Of a stretch of 58,398 nt of DNA, positions 15,809-25,563 are shown one piece after another. The stretch is from a bacterium (GTDB lineage Bacteria > Cyanobacteriota > Vampirovibrionia > Gastranaerophilales > Gastranaerophilaceae): contig JAGAVG010000083.1 in assembly GCA_017942035.1 (NCBI GenBank), positions 1 through 58,398 of the forward strand, written 5' to 3'. The notes below the pieces were generated by a model. The model worked only from the letters and a program-made list of their open reading frames with translations, made no database searches and was not told the origin of the DNA. How positions within the stretch are numbered: the stretch's first letter is position 1; each line of letters begins with the position of its first letter. Both the position numbers and the translations under genes were made by a program.

Positions 15809-17980
15809 CTAAGGAGTTGCCATAGGAATAGGGGCACGGGCCGGAGTTGGAGCAGGTGCGGCCGGTTTAGGGGTCGGAGCTGCAGGTTTAGGTGCAGGAG
15901 GTGTTGTTTTCGGACTCAAATCCGGAGTCTGTACCGGTGCGGCCTGTTCGCTATGGTTCTGTTTTGGGATGTCAAAATTTGGTAAAACTTCATTATTATT
16001 TGATGAAGTTTCTTCTTTTTCTTCCTCTTCTTCTTTGGCTGGAGTTTCGCCGCCTATAACTTCTTCTCCTGATTTTGGTGATTGAACAAGTTTGATTTCC
16101 GGATAGTTAAAATCGGCTTTTCCGTAAGGTTCGGTGGCAACTTTCATAATATCGCGCCATATTACGGCCGGAACGGAACCGCCTTGAACATTTTTCATTT
16201 CAGTATTGTCATCTTTACCAACCCATACGCCGGTTACAATATTTGGAGTGTAACCGATAAAACTTGCATCTTTATAATCATCTGTAGTTCCGGTTTTTCC
16301 GGCGGCTGGTTTGCCGATATTAGCACCGCGGCCGGTACCGTATTGAATTACTGTTTTAAGCATGGCAGTCATTTCAGCGGCTGTACTCATGCTAAGCTGG
16401 TGAGAGCTTTTAGTTTTAGGTGCTCTATATACAACTTTTCCACGTGAAGTTATTATTTTTTCTATAGCGTAAGGCTGTACAACATATCCGCCGTTTGCAA
16501 AAGCACCGTACGCACGTGTTATTTCAAACAATTTTACACCGTTTGAACCCAAAGCAATTGTATAATCGTATTCGAGCGGAGTTTCAATGCCCAGTGCTCT
16601 TGTTAATTGTAAAACAGGCCGAATTCCGACTTCTTTAATTAATCTTGCTGCACAGACGTTTGAAGATATCATTAAAGCTTTGTAAATCGGAATATTTCCG
16701 CGGTATTTTCTGCCGTAATTGCGTGGTGACCAGGTTCCGATTGTAACCGGACTGTCATTAATCATATCATTAGGTTTAATTCCTTTTTCCAGTGCTGCGG
16801 CATAAACAAACGGTTTGAACGCTGAGCCCGGCGGTCTTATTGCTTGAGTAACTCTGTCGTATTGGCTTTCTGTGTAATCTTTTCCGCCTGCATAGGCAAG
16901 AATTTTTCCGTCAATCGGGCTGAATGCAAATACTGCGGCCTGATTTTCTTTTGAAGTTAATCCCCAGTTTCTCATGTTTTTGGTGATAGCTTCGTTTGCG
17001 GCAATTTGAGTTTTATAATCCAGTGTTGTTACAATTTTGTAACCGCCCTGTGATATTTCTGTTTCGTCAAATCCAAGTTTTTCAAGCTCTTTTAATACGT
17101 AATCGCAGAAATAAGGAGCTTTATTCGTTGTATAGAATTTTGGTACAGAAGTTAATTTAACTTTTTCTTCTTTTGCACTTTCATACTGTTCTTTTGTAAT
17201 ATATTTCATTTTATACATTCTTGCAAGAACCTGATTACGTCTTTGAACAGCGAGTTTCATATTATTGAAAGGCGAATAAACAGAAGGAGCCTGCGGCAGA
17301 CCTGCAATAAGCGCTAATTCAGCCAAATCACAATCTTTCAAATGCTTATTAAAATATATTTGAGCTGCACCTTCCACACCGTAGGCGCCGGAACCCAAAT
17401 AGACGTTATTCATATACATTTCAAGAATTTTGTCTTTTGAAATAGTTTTTTCAATCCTTGCGGCGATAAACAATTCTTTTAACTTTCTGTCGAAAGTTTT
17501 TTCATTAGATAAGAATAAAACCCTTGCAAGCTGTTGTGTAAGAGTACTTGCACCCTGAACCACATGGCCTGCCATAATATTTTGGACGGTTGATCTTACA
17601 AGACCGGTCAAGTCGTAGCCGTGGTGACGGTAAAAGTTTTTATCTTCCGTTGCGATTAGAGCTTTCTTCAAATCTTCGGGAATATCTTTGAGTTCAATTT
17701 TTTGGAAAGTATATGCCGTGAATGTTTTGATAATTTCGGTTTCGTCATTTGCATAAAATTTGGTTACAATGTTAGGTTTGAAATTGTCTAAATCATCAAT
17801 CGGCGGGAGTGATGCAAGATACAATTGTAAAGAAACTATTCCTGCAAGCGAACAGGCCGTAAATACAATTATTCCGTTTTTAATTGTATTCAAAATTCCA
17901 TTATTCGGTTTTTTCTTTTTAGGCATATTTTCTCTTGCGTAATCCCTTGCGGACATATAGTCGTAATATTTTTTTCCCAT
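15809..17980 (-). CDS. mrcA: Bifunctional class A penicillin-binding protein (PBP1A type)
   Basis: Polymerises and crosslinks peptidoglycan at the outer face of the inner membrane. 723 aa: cytoplasmic tail, membrane anchor near residues 34-56, transglycosylase GT51 domain with catalytic Glu in ATEDKNFYRHHG (110-121) and GASTLTQQLAR (143-153), transpeptidase with SAFK (386-389), SSN (439-441) and KTGT (562-565). The last 80 residues are acidic then Pro/Ala-rich (TPPAPKPAAPTPKPAAP), a low-complexity tail of unknown use. GAGGA precedes the start. Monocistronic as far as can be seen. Confidence 0.95.
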   Translation of the reverse strand: MGKKYYDYMSARDYARENMPKKKKPNNGILNTIKNGIIVFTACSLAGIVSLQLYLASLPPIDDLDNFKPNIVTKFYANDETEIIKTFTAYTFQKIELKDIPEDLKKALIATEDKNFYRHHGYDLTGLVRSTVQNIMAGHVVQGASTLTQQLARVLFLSNEKTFDRKLKELFIAARIEKTISKDKILEMYMNNVYLGSGAYGVEGAAQIYFNKHLKDCDLAELALIAGLPQAPSVYSPFNNMKLAVQRRNQVLARMYKMKYITKEQYESAKEEKVKLTSVPKFYTTNKAPYFCDYVLKELEKLGFDETEISQGGYKIVTTLDYKTQIAANEAITKNMRNWGLTSKENQAAVFAFSPIDGKILAYAGGKDYTESQYDRVTQAIRPPGSAFKPFVYAAALEKGIKPNDMINDSPVTIGTWSPRNYGRKYRGNIPIYKALMISSNVCAARLIKEVGIRPVLQLTRALGIETPLEYDYTIALGSNGVKLFEITRAYGAFANGGYVVQPYAIEKIITSRGKVVYRAPKTKSSHQLSMSTAAEMTAMLKTVIQYGTGRGANIGKPAAGKTGTTDDYKDASFIGYTPNIVTGVWVGKDDNTEMKNVQGGSVPAVIWRDIMKVATEPYGKADFNYPEIKLVQSPKSGEEVIGGETPAKEEEEEKEETSSNNNEVLPNFDIPKQNHSEQAAPVQTPDLSPKTTPPAPKPAAPTPKPAAPAPTPARAPIPMATP

Positions 17981-18119
17981 TAATATTTCCTCATTTGAAC
18001 AACCTATATTCTATTATAAAATTAAGATAATAGCAAATATATAAACTAAATATACAATCAGCTTAAAAATTGTATTTTATAGACTTTTATGATACTTATT
18101 ATTTACAAAGAGGGGTTAG

Positions 18120-19424
18120 ATGACGGATAAAAAGATAAAAATGATTTTTGATGCGACCCATTTGTCATATATGGCAGAAAAAAACGGGATGCGGAGCGCA
18201 ATATTTTTTGTCACGAAAAATTTGCTTCTTGAATTTTGTAGAAATCCGGAACTGGATATTTATCTTTTTTGCGATTATAAAAGACTTGAATATTTGAAAA
18301 AGCTTGTGAAAGACGGAAATTTTCCCGAAAATTGCAAAATTTTAGATACTGAAAAAGCAGTAAATCCTTTTATGATATTTATGGCAAAAATCGCGTGTGT
18401 TTGTCGTAAAGAAAATGGAAAAGATAATTTTATAAAGAAAATTTTGCGTTTTTTCGCATTCAGATGTTTTCATTTTTTTGACGAACATAAAGGGATTTCT
18501 CGCAGGTTGATAAGTTTGTTTGACAAATATGATGTGTATTTTTCACCGTACGAGCCTATTTTGCCGGAAGTTGACAGGGCAAAGATAAAATCTTATTTAT
18601 TTTTGCATGATGCAATCCCGCTTGTTCTTGACGGTTTTTATAAGGAGAATAATTTTTCAAGAGACTGGTTTAAAACTCTTATGAAATCTTTGAGGGCTGA
18701 AAATACTTATTTCGCAAATTCTGAACATACAAAAAATGATTTTATAAAATATTCTCCGGATATTACGTCTAAAAATATTGTTGTTGCACCGCTGGGTGCG
18801 AATGAAAATTTTTATCAAGAAAAAAATATTGAAAAAATAGAAAAGATTAAAAGAAAATATAAAATCCCGCCGGATAAAAAATATTTATTTAGTCTTTGTA
18901 ACCTTGAACCGCGCAAAAATCTTGTTTTTGCCGTTAAAAATTTTATAGAATTTATCAAAAAAAATAATGTTGAAGATTTTATTTTTGTAATTGGCGGAGG
19001 CTCTTGGGTAAAATTGGTTTATCATCTTGAAAAATACGTTGAGAATTTTGACGATTTTAAGGATAAAATTTTAAAAATCGGATATGTTGATGATGAAGAT
19101 TTGCCGATTTTGTATAGCGGAGCTGAAATGTTTGTGTACCCGTCGTTTTATGAAGGTTTTGGTATGCCTATTCTGGAAGCGATGCAGTGCGGCTGTCCGG
19201 TAATTTGTTCAAACACTTCGTCAATGCCTGAGGTTATCGGAGACTGCGGAATTATGATTGACCCAAAATCCGACGAAGATTTAATTTCGGCATTTGAAAA
19301 AATGTATTTTGATGAAACTTTCAGAAATTCTTGCCACGAAAAAGGATTAGAGCGCGCGAAAATATTTTCTTGGAAAAAATGTGCGGATATTATTATCGAA
19401 AAAATTAAATCTGATTTAAATTAA
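18120..19424 (+). CDS. Glycosyltransferase, GT4/GT1 family
   Basis: 434 aa. C-terminal Rossmann half typical of group 1 transferases: SLCNLEPRKNL near residue 260, IGYVDDEDLPILYSGAEMFV near 320, then YPSFYEGFGMPILEAMQCG, PVICSNTSSMPEVIGDCG. The EGFGMPILEA motif binds the nucleotide sugar. The N-terminal half contains HDAIPLVLDGFY. Probably cytoplasmic-face assembly of surface polysaccharide. GAGGGG lies a few nt before ATG. The acceptor and sugar are unknown. Confidence 0.9.
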   Translation: MTDKKIKMIFDATHLSYMAEKNGMRSAIFFVTKNLLLEFCRNPELDIYLFCDYKRLEYLKKLVKDGNFPENCKILDTEKAVNPFMIFMAKIACVCRKENGKDNFIKKILRFFAFRCFHFFDEHKGISRRLISLFDKYDVYFSPYEPILPEVDRAKIKSYLFLHDAIPLVLDGFYKENNFSRDWFKTLMKSLRAENTYFANSEHTKNDFIKYSPDITSKNIVVAPLGANENFYQEKNIEKIEKIKRKYKIPPDKKYLFSLCNLEPRKNLVFAVKNFIEFIKKNNVEDFIFVIGGGSWVKLVYHLEKYVENFDDFKDKILKIGYVDDEDLPILYSGAEMFVYPSFYEGFGMPILEAMQCGCPVICSNTSSMPEVIGDCGIMIDPKSDEDLISAFEKMYFDETFRNSCHEKGLERAKIFSWKKCADIIIEKIKSDLN

Positions 19425-19481
19425 TTTTTCCATGGCAATTTTTTAATCTAAAATTACTTTATATAAATATAAGGTTAGTTT

Positions 19482-20858
19482 ATGGTGAATAATATTTCGC
19501 AAAATAATATTAATAGCAGGTTTTTTCTTCCGCAAAGTACCGTAAAAAGTATAGCAGGAGGGGAAAAGAATGTTTATTTATCTTCTAACCCGCCGCAGGA
19601 CAGTGTAGAGATTTCTCAACAAAATAAAAAACAAAAGAAAGGTCTTGTCGGCTGGATTATAGGTGCCTCCGCCGCGACTTTGGTTGGTGTGACGGCAATT
19701 CTTTCTATTGTGTCGCCAAAACTTTTCTCAAAAAATATTACTAAATTAAAAGCATATTTTGAAAAACAAGCTGATAAGGCGCTTTCAAATTCCAGAACCA
19801 AAAAATTCTATACAAAAGCTAAAGATGTGACAGATTGGACACTTAGAAAGTTCGATTTCGCAAATACAATAAACAACCTTAAAGATATCGGCTATGCGAG
19901 ACTTTGTAAGAGCAAAATTTTTGGCGGCGAAAAATCTTTCCTTGTAAAAACGAATAGAAAAATAACAGATTTCTTTAATGGAATTGCAAAAAGTACTGTT
20001 TATAGAACTTATCACCGTACAAACAGCAAATATAACCATCTTATCGACGCAATCAAAGCACATAAAAGTTCATTCTCTCCGTCAGATTGGGCAAAAATTG
20101 AAAAAAATATTACGGAACTTCAAAACTCTGTCAACAATGGATTTTCAGATATTGCTATTGCGAACAGAATAAGAGAACAAAAAGCTATTATGGAAGGACT
20201 TGATGAAAAAGTCTTGTCAGAAACAAAAAATCTTTTTGCACGCAAAAATTATAGCGGCAGAAGTATTCGCGAAGGTGCTTCTCATGTTGATAAAAATTTG
20301 AGATTTTTCTCTCAAGAGATTATCGCGGCGGATAAACAGCGTTACGGCAAATCTGTTGAGGAATTGAAAAAAGTGATTTCAAATCAGGATGAAAAAGCTC
20401 CGGGCAAACTTCAAGAACTTCTTGGCCGGTTAGAAGGTAAACTTCCTAAAGATGAATATGATTTGATACTTAAAAAGGCTAATGATGCTGAAAAATCAAT
20501 GAATAAAGCAATGCATAATGAGACAGAAAAATATTTTGACAAACACCGTGACCTTTCTTTAGGAAGCGCACCGACTGATATTGTAACAATTGTCGGCTCA
20601 TCTGTCATAGCAGGTGCAGTGATTGCAAGGGCAAAAGATAAGGATGAAAGGATTTCCAAAACTCTTACAAAAGGTATTCCGATTATCGGAACAATCGGAA
20701 CTTCTCTCCTTTTGAGCGCTAATATGGTTGCCGGCTCAAAAGCAATTGTATATTCAGGTATTGCGGGTCTTGCGATTTCGAAAATCGGCGGATTGATTGA
20801 CTTTGCAAGACACAAATCATACGAAAAGAAACTTAACAAAGCGCAACAAAAAGCTTAA
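19482..20858 (+). CDS. Unknown protein with several membrane segments
   Basis: 458 aa. Begins MVNNISQNNINSRFFLPQS, a variant of the short Asn-rich leader seen on other proteins here. One hydrophobic helix follows near residues 53-75 (GWIIGASAATLVGVTAILSI), then about 260 residues of charged, helical, partly coiled-coil sequence, and two more hydrophobic stretches near 365-385 and 395-435. It is Lys-rich throughout. No family recognised. Topology suggests a membrane-tethered helical protein with a large soluble middle. Confidence 0.6.
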   Translation: MVNNISQNNINSRFFLPQSTVKSIAGGEKNVYLSSNPPQDSVEISQQNKKQKKGLVGWIIGASAATLVGVTAILSIVSPKLFSKNITKLKAYFEKQADKALSNSRTKKFYTKAKDVTDWTLRKFDFANTINNLKDIGYARLCKSKIFGGEKSFLVKTNRKITDFFNGIAKSTVYRTYHRTNSKYNHLIDAIKAHKSSFSPSDWAKIEKNITELQNSVNNGFSDIAIANRIREQKAIMEGLDEKVLSETKNLFARKNYSGRSIREGASHVDKNLRFFSQEIIAADKQRYGKSVEELKKVISNQDEKAPGKLQELLGRLEGKLPKDEYDLILKKANDAEKSMNKAMHNETEKYFDKHRDLSLGSAPTDIVTIVGSSVIAGAVIARAKDKDERISKTLTKGIPIIGTIGTSLLLSANMVAGSKAIVYSGIAGLAISKIGGLIDFARHKSYEKKLNKAQQKA

Positions 20859-20908
20859 ATTCTAATATAATGGGGACTTAATACAAGTTTACACAAGATG
20901 TAGAAAAA

Positions 20909-20926
20909 GGTAGACTAAAGTCTACC
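20909..20926. repeat. GGTAGAC palindrome, copy 3
   Basis: GGTAGACTAAAGTCTACC. It is followed in 20940-21150 by the CATGTCAT-bordered stem-loop pair (TTCCGAACTTGTTTCGGAA; GCTGAAACACGG), a tandem TTAGTGCC/TTAGTATC segment and the CCTCTCCCACAAGGGGCGAG module. No gene lies in this gap. Confidence 0.85.
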
Positions 20927-21162
20927 CTACAGTCTGTTTCCGTATTTCATGTCATTCCGAACTTGTTTCGGAATCTCTTTATCATGAGATGCTGAAACAC
21001 GGAGGTCAATCCGACATTCAGCATGACATGGCTATCGCGTAAATCCTTAGTGCCCTAGTGCCTTAGTATCTTAGTGCCTATTTTGACCCCTCACCCCAAC
21101 CCTCTCCCACAAGGGGCGAGGGAGTAGCGTCATTACGAGGTCGGATTTTCGCATAATGTCGA

Positions 21163-21191
21163 TTTACAAACCTTCTATTCTGATATATAAT
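21163..21191 (+). promoter_or_regulatory. Promoter for leaderless glycosyltransferase gene
   Basis: TTTACA (21163-21168), 17-bp spacer, TATAAT (21186-21191), and ATG at 21198, 6 nt after the -10 box. This decides the start of the next gene. Confidence 0.7.
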
Positions 21192-21197
21192 CCTTTT

Positions 21198-21992
21198 ATG
21201 CTTATTTCAGTTGTGATGGCTAGTTATAATTACGAAAAATTTTTGGCGGAAGCTATCAATTCTGTCATTGCACAAACTTTCAGCGATTGGGAATTGATTA
21301 TTGTTGATGATGGTTCAAACGATGGGTCTTTAAAGCTTATTGAAGAATTTTGCGCTAAAGATAGCAGAATAAAACTTTTTACCCATAAAAACCATGAAAA
21401 TAAAGGGCTTATAGAAACTCTCAAACTCGGAATATCGAAAGCGCAGGGTGACTGGATTGCTTTTTTGGAAAGTGACGATTTGTGGGATGAAAATTGCCTT
21501 CAAACGCGTGTTACATCAGTTCAAAACTCTCCGGCAGAATGCGTTTTCAATGATGTGAAATTTATCGGTGAGGTTTCTAAAAAATTGAAAAATTTGCATG
21601 AAAAAAATCGAAATTTTTTGAACGCAAAAAGCTGGCCGTGCAATATGTTTTATGATTTTGGCGTAAGAAATCGTATCCTGACTTTTTCTTCCGGCATGAT
21701 TAAAAAAGACTGTTTTAAGGATTTCAACTGGAATTGCCCGAGTGACAAGCTTTTTGACTGGTGGCTTTATATTCATATCGCATATTCAAACAAATTTTTG
21801 TATATAAATCGCCCGTTGAGTTTTTGGCGAATTCACAGGGAAAGTTTTGTTAACAGCGGAAAAAAATTTTTTGCACTGAATATTGCGGCATATTTTGATG
21901 TTTTCAAAAAACATCCTTCTTTTAGGCTGTTAATATTTATCCCGCTTGCGTTTTTGGGGTTTGTGACCAGGAAAATTTTTGAGAAATTCTAG
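21198..21992 (+). CDS. Glycosyltransferase family 2
   Basis: 264 aa GT-A fold enzyme. Start at 21198: the frame is open back to 21156, but the -10 box lies within that extension. Nucleotide-binding start VVMASYNYEKFLAEAINSVI, WELIIVDDGSNDGS near residues 30-43, metal-binding ESDDLWDEN near 93, and WRIHRESF near 210. A C-terminal hydrophobic stretch (LLIFIPLAFLGFV) may anchor it. It overlaps the convergent RgpF-like gene by 4 bp. Likely role in cell-surface glycan assembly. Confidence 0.9.
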   Translation: MLISVVMASYNYEKFLAEAINSVIAQTFSDWELIIVDDGSNDGSLKLIEEFCAKDSRIKLFTHKNHENKGLIETLKLGISKAQGDWIAFLESDDLWDENCLQTRVTSVQNSPAECVFNDVKFIGEVSKKLKNLHEKNRNFLNAKSWPCNMFYDFGVRNRILTFSSGMIKKDCFKDFNWNCPSDKLFDWWLYIHIAYSNKFLYINRPLSFWRIHRESFVNSGKKFFALNIAAYFDVFKKHPSFRLLIFIPLAFLGFVTRKIFEKF

Positions 21993-22906
21993 TCAAATAT
22001 AAACGGCAAAAGTTTTTGAACAAGGCAAACAATCGGTTCTCTTAAAATTTTCGGGATAAATAAAATTGAGTTAAAAAACATTCTCTTCACAGCAAGCGGA
22101 GATTTTTCCTCAACTGGGCGAATATTAAATCGTTTTAAATTATTCTCGATTAATTTTATGTCATACGCTGATGTATCAATAGTTTTAGTCCACCCTTGAA
22201 CGGTCGTTTTAGTTGTGTTTTGAAGTTTTAACAGCGAACATTTTAAAAATGGCGAAAGGTTTTCGGCTATGAGTTCTCGCCATTTGTAAATTGTTGAATT
22301 TCCGACACTGCGGTATTTTTCAACGTAACTTTCTCCAATAAATCCGTTTTTGAACAATATTTGCGAAAGTCCGATTTCATAATTTTCAATCACATTATTT
22401 TTATTTTGCATTTGCCTGATTGAATGCATAAAGTTGATAAATTCAGAGGATTGGAAAACTTCTTTTTTAAATACCATAAAATAGCTCTGGATATGCCTTT
22501 GCGGCTTTTTAATTCCGTATTTGTTTTCGGTGATTCCCCAGAAATCACATTTTCTGTTTTCCATTTCATCAAATATTTGCCCGAGAGGGAAAAATGGGCC
22601 GTAACAACTGTCGTTTGCAAAAATAAGTTCGTCAAAGTCAATATTTTCTTTTGTGTTGGCAAATTCGAAGCCTCTCTTCCAGCTTCCAAAATCATATTCG
22701 TTGTGTTTTTCGCCTATCACGTAATCGCACAATCCTTCCAGCTTAGCTTTTTCGCTGTCATTCAGAATGCAATCGGAAGAGAAAATTATTTTTTCCGAAA
22801 CTTCCTTCAAGCATTTGAGATAATAAAGCACGTAATCATCAATTACGTTATCTTTATCATAATGTGCAAATATTGCAAGCCTTTTTGTCAAAACACATTT
22901 TTCCAT
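21989..22906 (-). CDS. RgpF-like (rhamnan synthesis F) protein
   Basis: 305 aa. Matches the rhamnan synthesis F family pattern: LAIFAHYDKDNVIDDYVLYY at the N terminus, NEYDFGSWKRGFE near residue 70, LIFANDSCYGPFFPLGQIF near 93-111, and CDFWGITE. In streptococci such proteins build rhamnose polysaccharides; here the sugar is unknown. Third gene of a leftward group after the HIT protein and speE. No Shine-Dalgarno is evident. Confidence 0.82.
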   Translation of the reverse strand: MEKCVLTKRLAIFAHYDKDNVIDDYVLYYLKCLKEVSEKIIFSSDCILNDSEKAKLEGLCDYVIGEKHNEYDFGSWKRGFEFANTKENIDFDELIFANDSCYGPFFPLGQIFDEMENRKCDFWGITENKYGIKKPQRHIQSYFMVFKKEVFQSSEFINFMHSIRQMQNKNNVIENYEIGLSQILFKNGFIGESYVEKYRSVGNSTIYKWRELIAENLSPFLKCSLLKLQNTTKTTVQGWTKTIDTSAYDIKLIENNLKRFNIRPVEEKSPLAVKRMFFNSILFIPKILREPIVCLVQKLLPFIFD

Positions 22907-22929
22907 ATTATTTTCTGTAAAAAATATTT

Positions 22930-23778
22930 TTACAAAAGCTCTTTCAAATAGTTAGGAAGGGCAAAACGAGCGTTATGGTAATCTTTGTTATAGATTTTGC
23001 AAGTTTTTAAAATGTCCTCGTATCTGTCATCCGCGAAATAAGATAACGGTTTTACTGTTTCGGAGCAAAAAGCCCAAGCCCAGTATCCGCCCGGATATGT
23101 CGGGATGTTTGATGTGTAAGTCGCTGTTATCGGGAAAACTTTTTTCAACAAATCATACATTTTTTTGATTTCAGATTTATTAACAAACGGGCTTTCAGAT
23201 TGAGCGGCAACAATTCCGCCTTCTTTAAGCGAATTTTTAACGTTGGTATAGAATTCTTCCGTAAACAGTCCTTCTCCCGGCCCCATCGGATCGGTTGAGT
23301 CAATCAAAACAATATCAAATTCATTTTTCTTATGTTTAATATATTCAATCGCATCTTCGACTAAAATTTCGCACTTAGGGTTGTCAAGTTCGCATGCAAT
23401 TGTTGGGAGGTATTTTTTACAAGCTTCAATAACAAGTCCGTCAATTTCGCAGAGGACGACTCTTTCAACGGTTTTGTGTTTCAAAACTTCACGAACGGTT
23501 CCGCCGTCACCTCCGCCTATTACAAGTACGGATTTCGGACATTTATGATGCATCATCGGAATATGTGCTATCATTTCGTGATAATGAAATTCGTCGCCTT
23601 CTGTCGTCATCATTAAATCGTCAAGTGTTAAAATCTTTCCCAGAGTAGAATCGCTGTCAATAATTTCAACTTTTTGAAAAGGTGACTGCTCTGAATATAA
23701 AACCCCTTTTGATTTTATGCAAATTCCGAACCCTGAAGGTGTAATCTCTTTATAATATCCGTTTTCGTATCCGTTCAT
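22930..23778 (-). CDS. speE: Polyamine aminopropyltransferase (spermidine synthase)
   Basis: Transfers aminopropyl from decarboxylated SAM to putrescine or a related amine. 282 aa. Motifs: YHEMIAHIPMMHH near residue 65, SAM-type VIGGGDGGTVREVLKH near 84, EIDGLVIEACKKYLP, and DSTDPMGPGEGLFTEEFY near 155. Ribosome site AAAGGGA. SpeD is not adjacent; carboxyspermidine routes use other enzymes, so the amine product is unsettled. Confidence 0.94.
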   Translation of the reverse strand: MNGYENGYYKEITPSGFGICIKSKGVLYSEQSPFQKVEIIDSDSTLGKILTLDDLMMTTEGDEFHYHEMIAHIPMMHHKCPKSVLVIGGGDGGTVREVLKHKTVERVVLCEIDGLVIEACKKYLPTIACELDNPKCEILVEDAIEYIKHKKNEFDIVLIDSTDPMGPGEGLFTEEFYTNVKNSLKEGGIVAAQSESPFVNKSEIKKMYDLLKKVFPITATYTSNIPTYPGGYWAWAFCSETVKPLSYFADDRYEDILKTCKIYNKDYHNARFALPNYLKELL

Positions 23779-23806
23779 TTAAATATTCCCTTTCATAATA
23801 TTGATT

Positions 23807-24115
23807 TTATTTTCCCAAAATATGTATATGCAGGTGCATAACCTCTTGTCCGGCTTCTTTTCCGGTGTTTACCTGCAATCTGTATGAATTCAAACCAACT
23901 TTCTTTGCAGCTTTTTTAACAGCACATAATAAATCCGCCATAAGCTCTCTGTCTTCAAGTTCGTTCAAATTCTCAACATGAACTTTTGGAACAACAAGAA
24001 GATGTACAGGTGCTTTTGGGTTAATATCCTTAAAAACTACGGTTTTTTCATCTTCATATATGAATTCTGTTCCAAATTCACCGTTTGCTATTTTACAAAA
24101 AATACAATCTGTCAT
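23807..24115 (-). CDS. HIT-family nucleotide hydrolase (HinT type)
   Basis: 102 aa, typical of HinT-like purine nucleoside phosphoramidases. N-terminal CIFCKIANGE with the zinc-type Cys pair, VFKDINPKAPVHLLVVPK in the middle, and the His triad HLHIHILG at the end. It precedes speE by 28 bp in the same orientation. Confidence 0.93.
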   Translation of the reverse strand: MTDCIFCKIANGEFGTEFIYEDEKTVVFKDINPKAPVHLLVVPKVHVENLNELEDRELMADLLCAVKKAAKKVGLNSYRLQVNTGKEAGQEVMHLHIHILGK

Positions 24116-24269
24116 AATTCCCTCTTCTTACCAATATAGAGTAATTTTACAATGGTAAATTCTAAAAATCAAATTTTCTATTGTAACAAAAAATGTAACC
24201 TATTTGCCATAAAGATTTAAATGCGCTAAAATAATAACATAGTTGTCCTTTGGGGAGGAAAAAGATTTA

Positions 24270-25463
24270 ATGCCGGAATTATTGAGGAATTATAACCAGC
24301 AGGATTATTCAGATTATTATAACAGAAGATATTCTTCTTATACCAATCCGCAGCAGAATTCGCCGCATCTGCGTGCTGTTCAGCAGCCTCAAATCCACAG
24401 AACAAGAACTGTTAACCAGAAAAAAGTTGCCCGTAATAATTTGATACACCGCATTTTATCGGTTTCATTAATGGCATTAATTGGTTTTACAATTCTTCCT
24501 GCCGGATTTAATAAAGTTACAAAAAATTTGTGGAAAACATCACCTTATCCGAATATTAAAGCTGATTATGAACAAATCCTCTTCCCGACAAGGAACTATA
24601 TTTCAAATGACTGGCTTTTAGGTTCAAGACTTTTGACTCCTGTTAATACAAAACATCCTCAAATGTTACCTTTAAAAGAAGAGCATGAACTTGTAAATCT
24701 GGAAAATAATCTTAAAAATTTATCGGCGCAATATCCTTCTATCCATCCATCTGTATACGTTTGGGATTATGACGGAAATTATGCCTCGTTAAATTCCGAG
24801 GAACTTTTTGCGACAGCAAGTATTATAAAATTGCCGGTTCTTGTGAGATTATTCAAATCTATTGAATTGGGCCAGTTATCCCTGAATGATAGAATGGCGC
24901 TGACAGAATACTATAGAACCGAAGGTTCCGGCTCGCTTCAATTTAAGGCCGCAAATTCAACATATTCAATAGATACCCTCGCGAGAATCATGATTACGGA
25001 ATCTGACAATTCAGCAACAAATATGATTATGGCAAAACTCGGTTCTATGACAGATATTAATGCCGGAATAAGAGATTGGGGGCTGAAAAATACCAAAGTT
25101 CAAACCTGGCTTCCTGACCTTGGCGGAACAAATAAAACTACAGCACAAGAGATGGCCCGAATTCTTTATAATATAGATAATCCGGAATTCTTGAGTATGG
25201 CGTCAAGAGAAAAGATTTTTGATTATATGGGACATGTTAAAAATACACGCCTCTTAAAAGCCGGACTTCCTTCTGATGCCATACTTCTACACAAAACCGG
25301 TGACATAGGTACAATGCTCGGTGATGCAGGTATTGTCTTTGCTCCTAACGGTAAAAAATATATTGTCGTTATTTTAGCAAATCGCCCGCATAATTCACCT
25401 CTGGGAAAAGAATTTATTGTTAAAGCATCTTCAATGATTTACAATTCAATAATAAATAAATAA
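24270..25463 (+). CDS. Class A beta-lactamase-fold protein, PBP-A-like
   Basis: 397 aa. Start at 24270 behind GGGGAGG; the open frame upstream lacks a site. Polar N terminus, membrane anchor near residues 60-80 (SVSLMALIGFTILPAGF), then a serine-hydrolase domain with nucleophile SIIK near 186, SDN near 250 and HKTGD near 345. The position where class A lactamases carry Glu166 appears lost (WLPDLGGTNKTTAQEMA), so hydrolysis of beta-lactams is doubtful. Cyanobacterial PBP-A has the same fold without that Glu and acts as a D,D-peptidase; I infer that role. Confidence 0.82.
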   Translation: MPELLRNYNQQDYSDYYNRRYSSYTNPQQNSPHLRAVQQPQIHRTRTVNQKKVARNNLIHRILSVSLMALIGFTILPAGFNKVTKNLWKTSPYPNIKADYEQILFPTRNYISNDWLLGSRLLTPVNTKHPQMLPLKEEHELVNLENNLKNLSAQYPSIHPSVYVWDYDGNYASLNSEELFATASIIKLPVLVRLFKSIELGQLSLNDRMALTEYYRTEGSGSLQFKAANSTYSIDTLARIMITESDNSATNMIMAKLGSMTDINAGIRDWGLKNTKVQTWLPDLGGTNKTTAQEMARILYNIDNPEFLSMASREKIFDYMGHVKNTRLLKAGLPSDAILLHKTGDIGTMLGDAGIVFAPNGKKYIVVILANRPHNSPLGKEFIVKASSMIYNSIINK

Positions 25464-25563
25464 AATGATAATAATTCCTACTTTACAAATTTATTTTTAT
25501 ATTGTAATATAAACTTTGTGAAGTATATAGTCAGTCATGGAAAATATGAAAGGTGGTTTTAAA

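Noticed and set aside
24270-25463. Antibiotic-resistance beta-lactamase
   Set aside because: The general-base Glu is not seen and the context is cell-wall metabolism; a PBP-A-like peptidase fits better.
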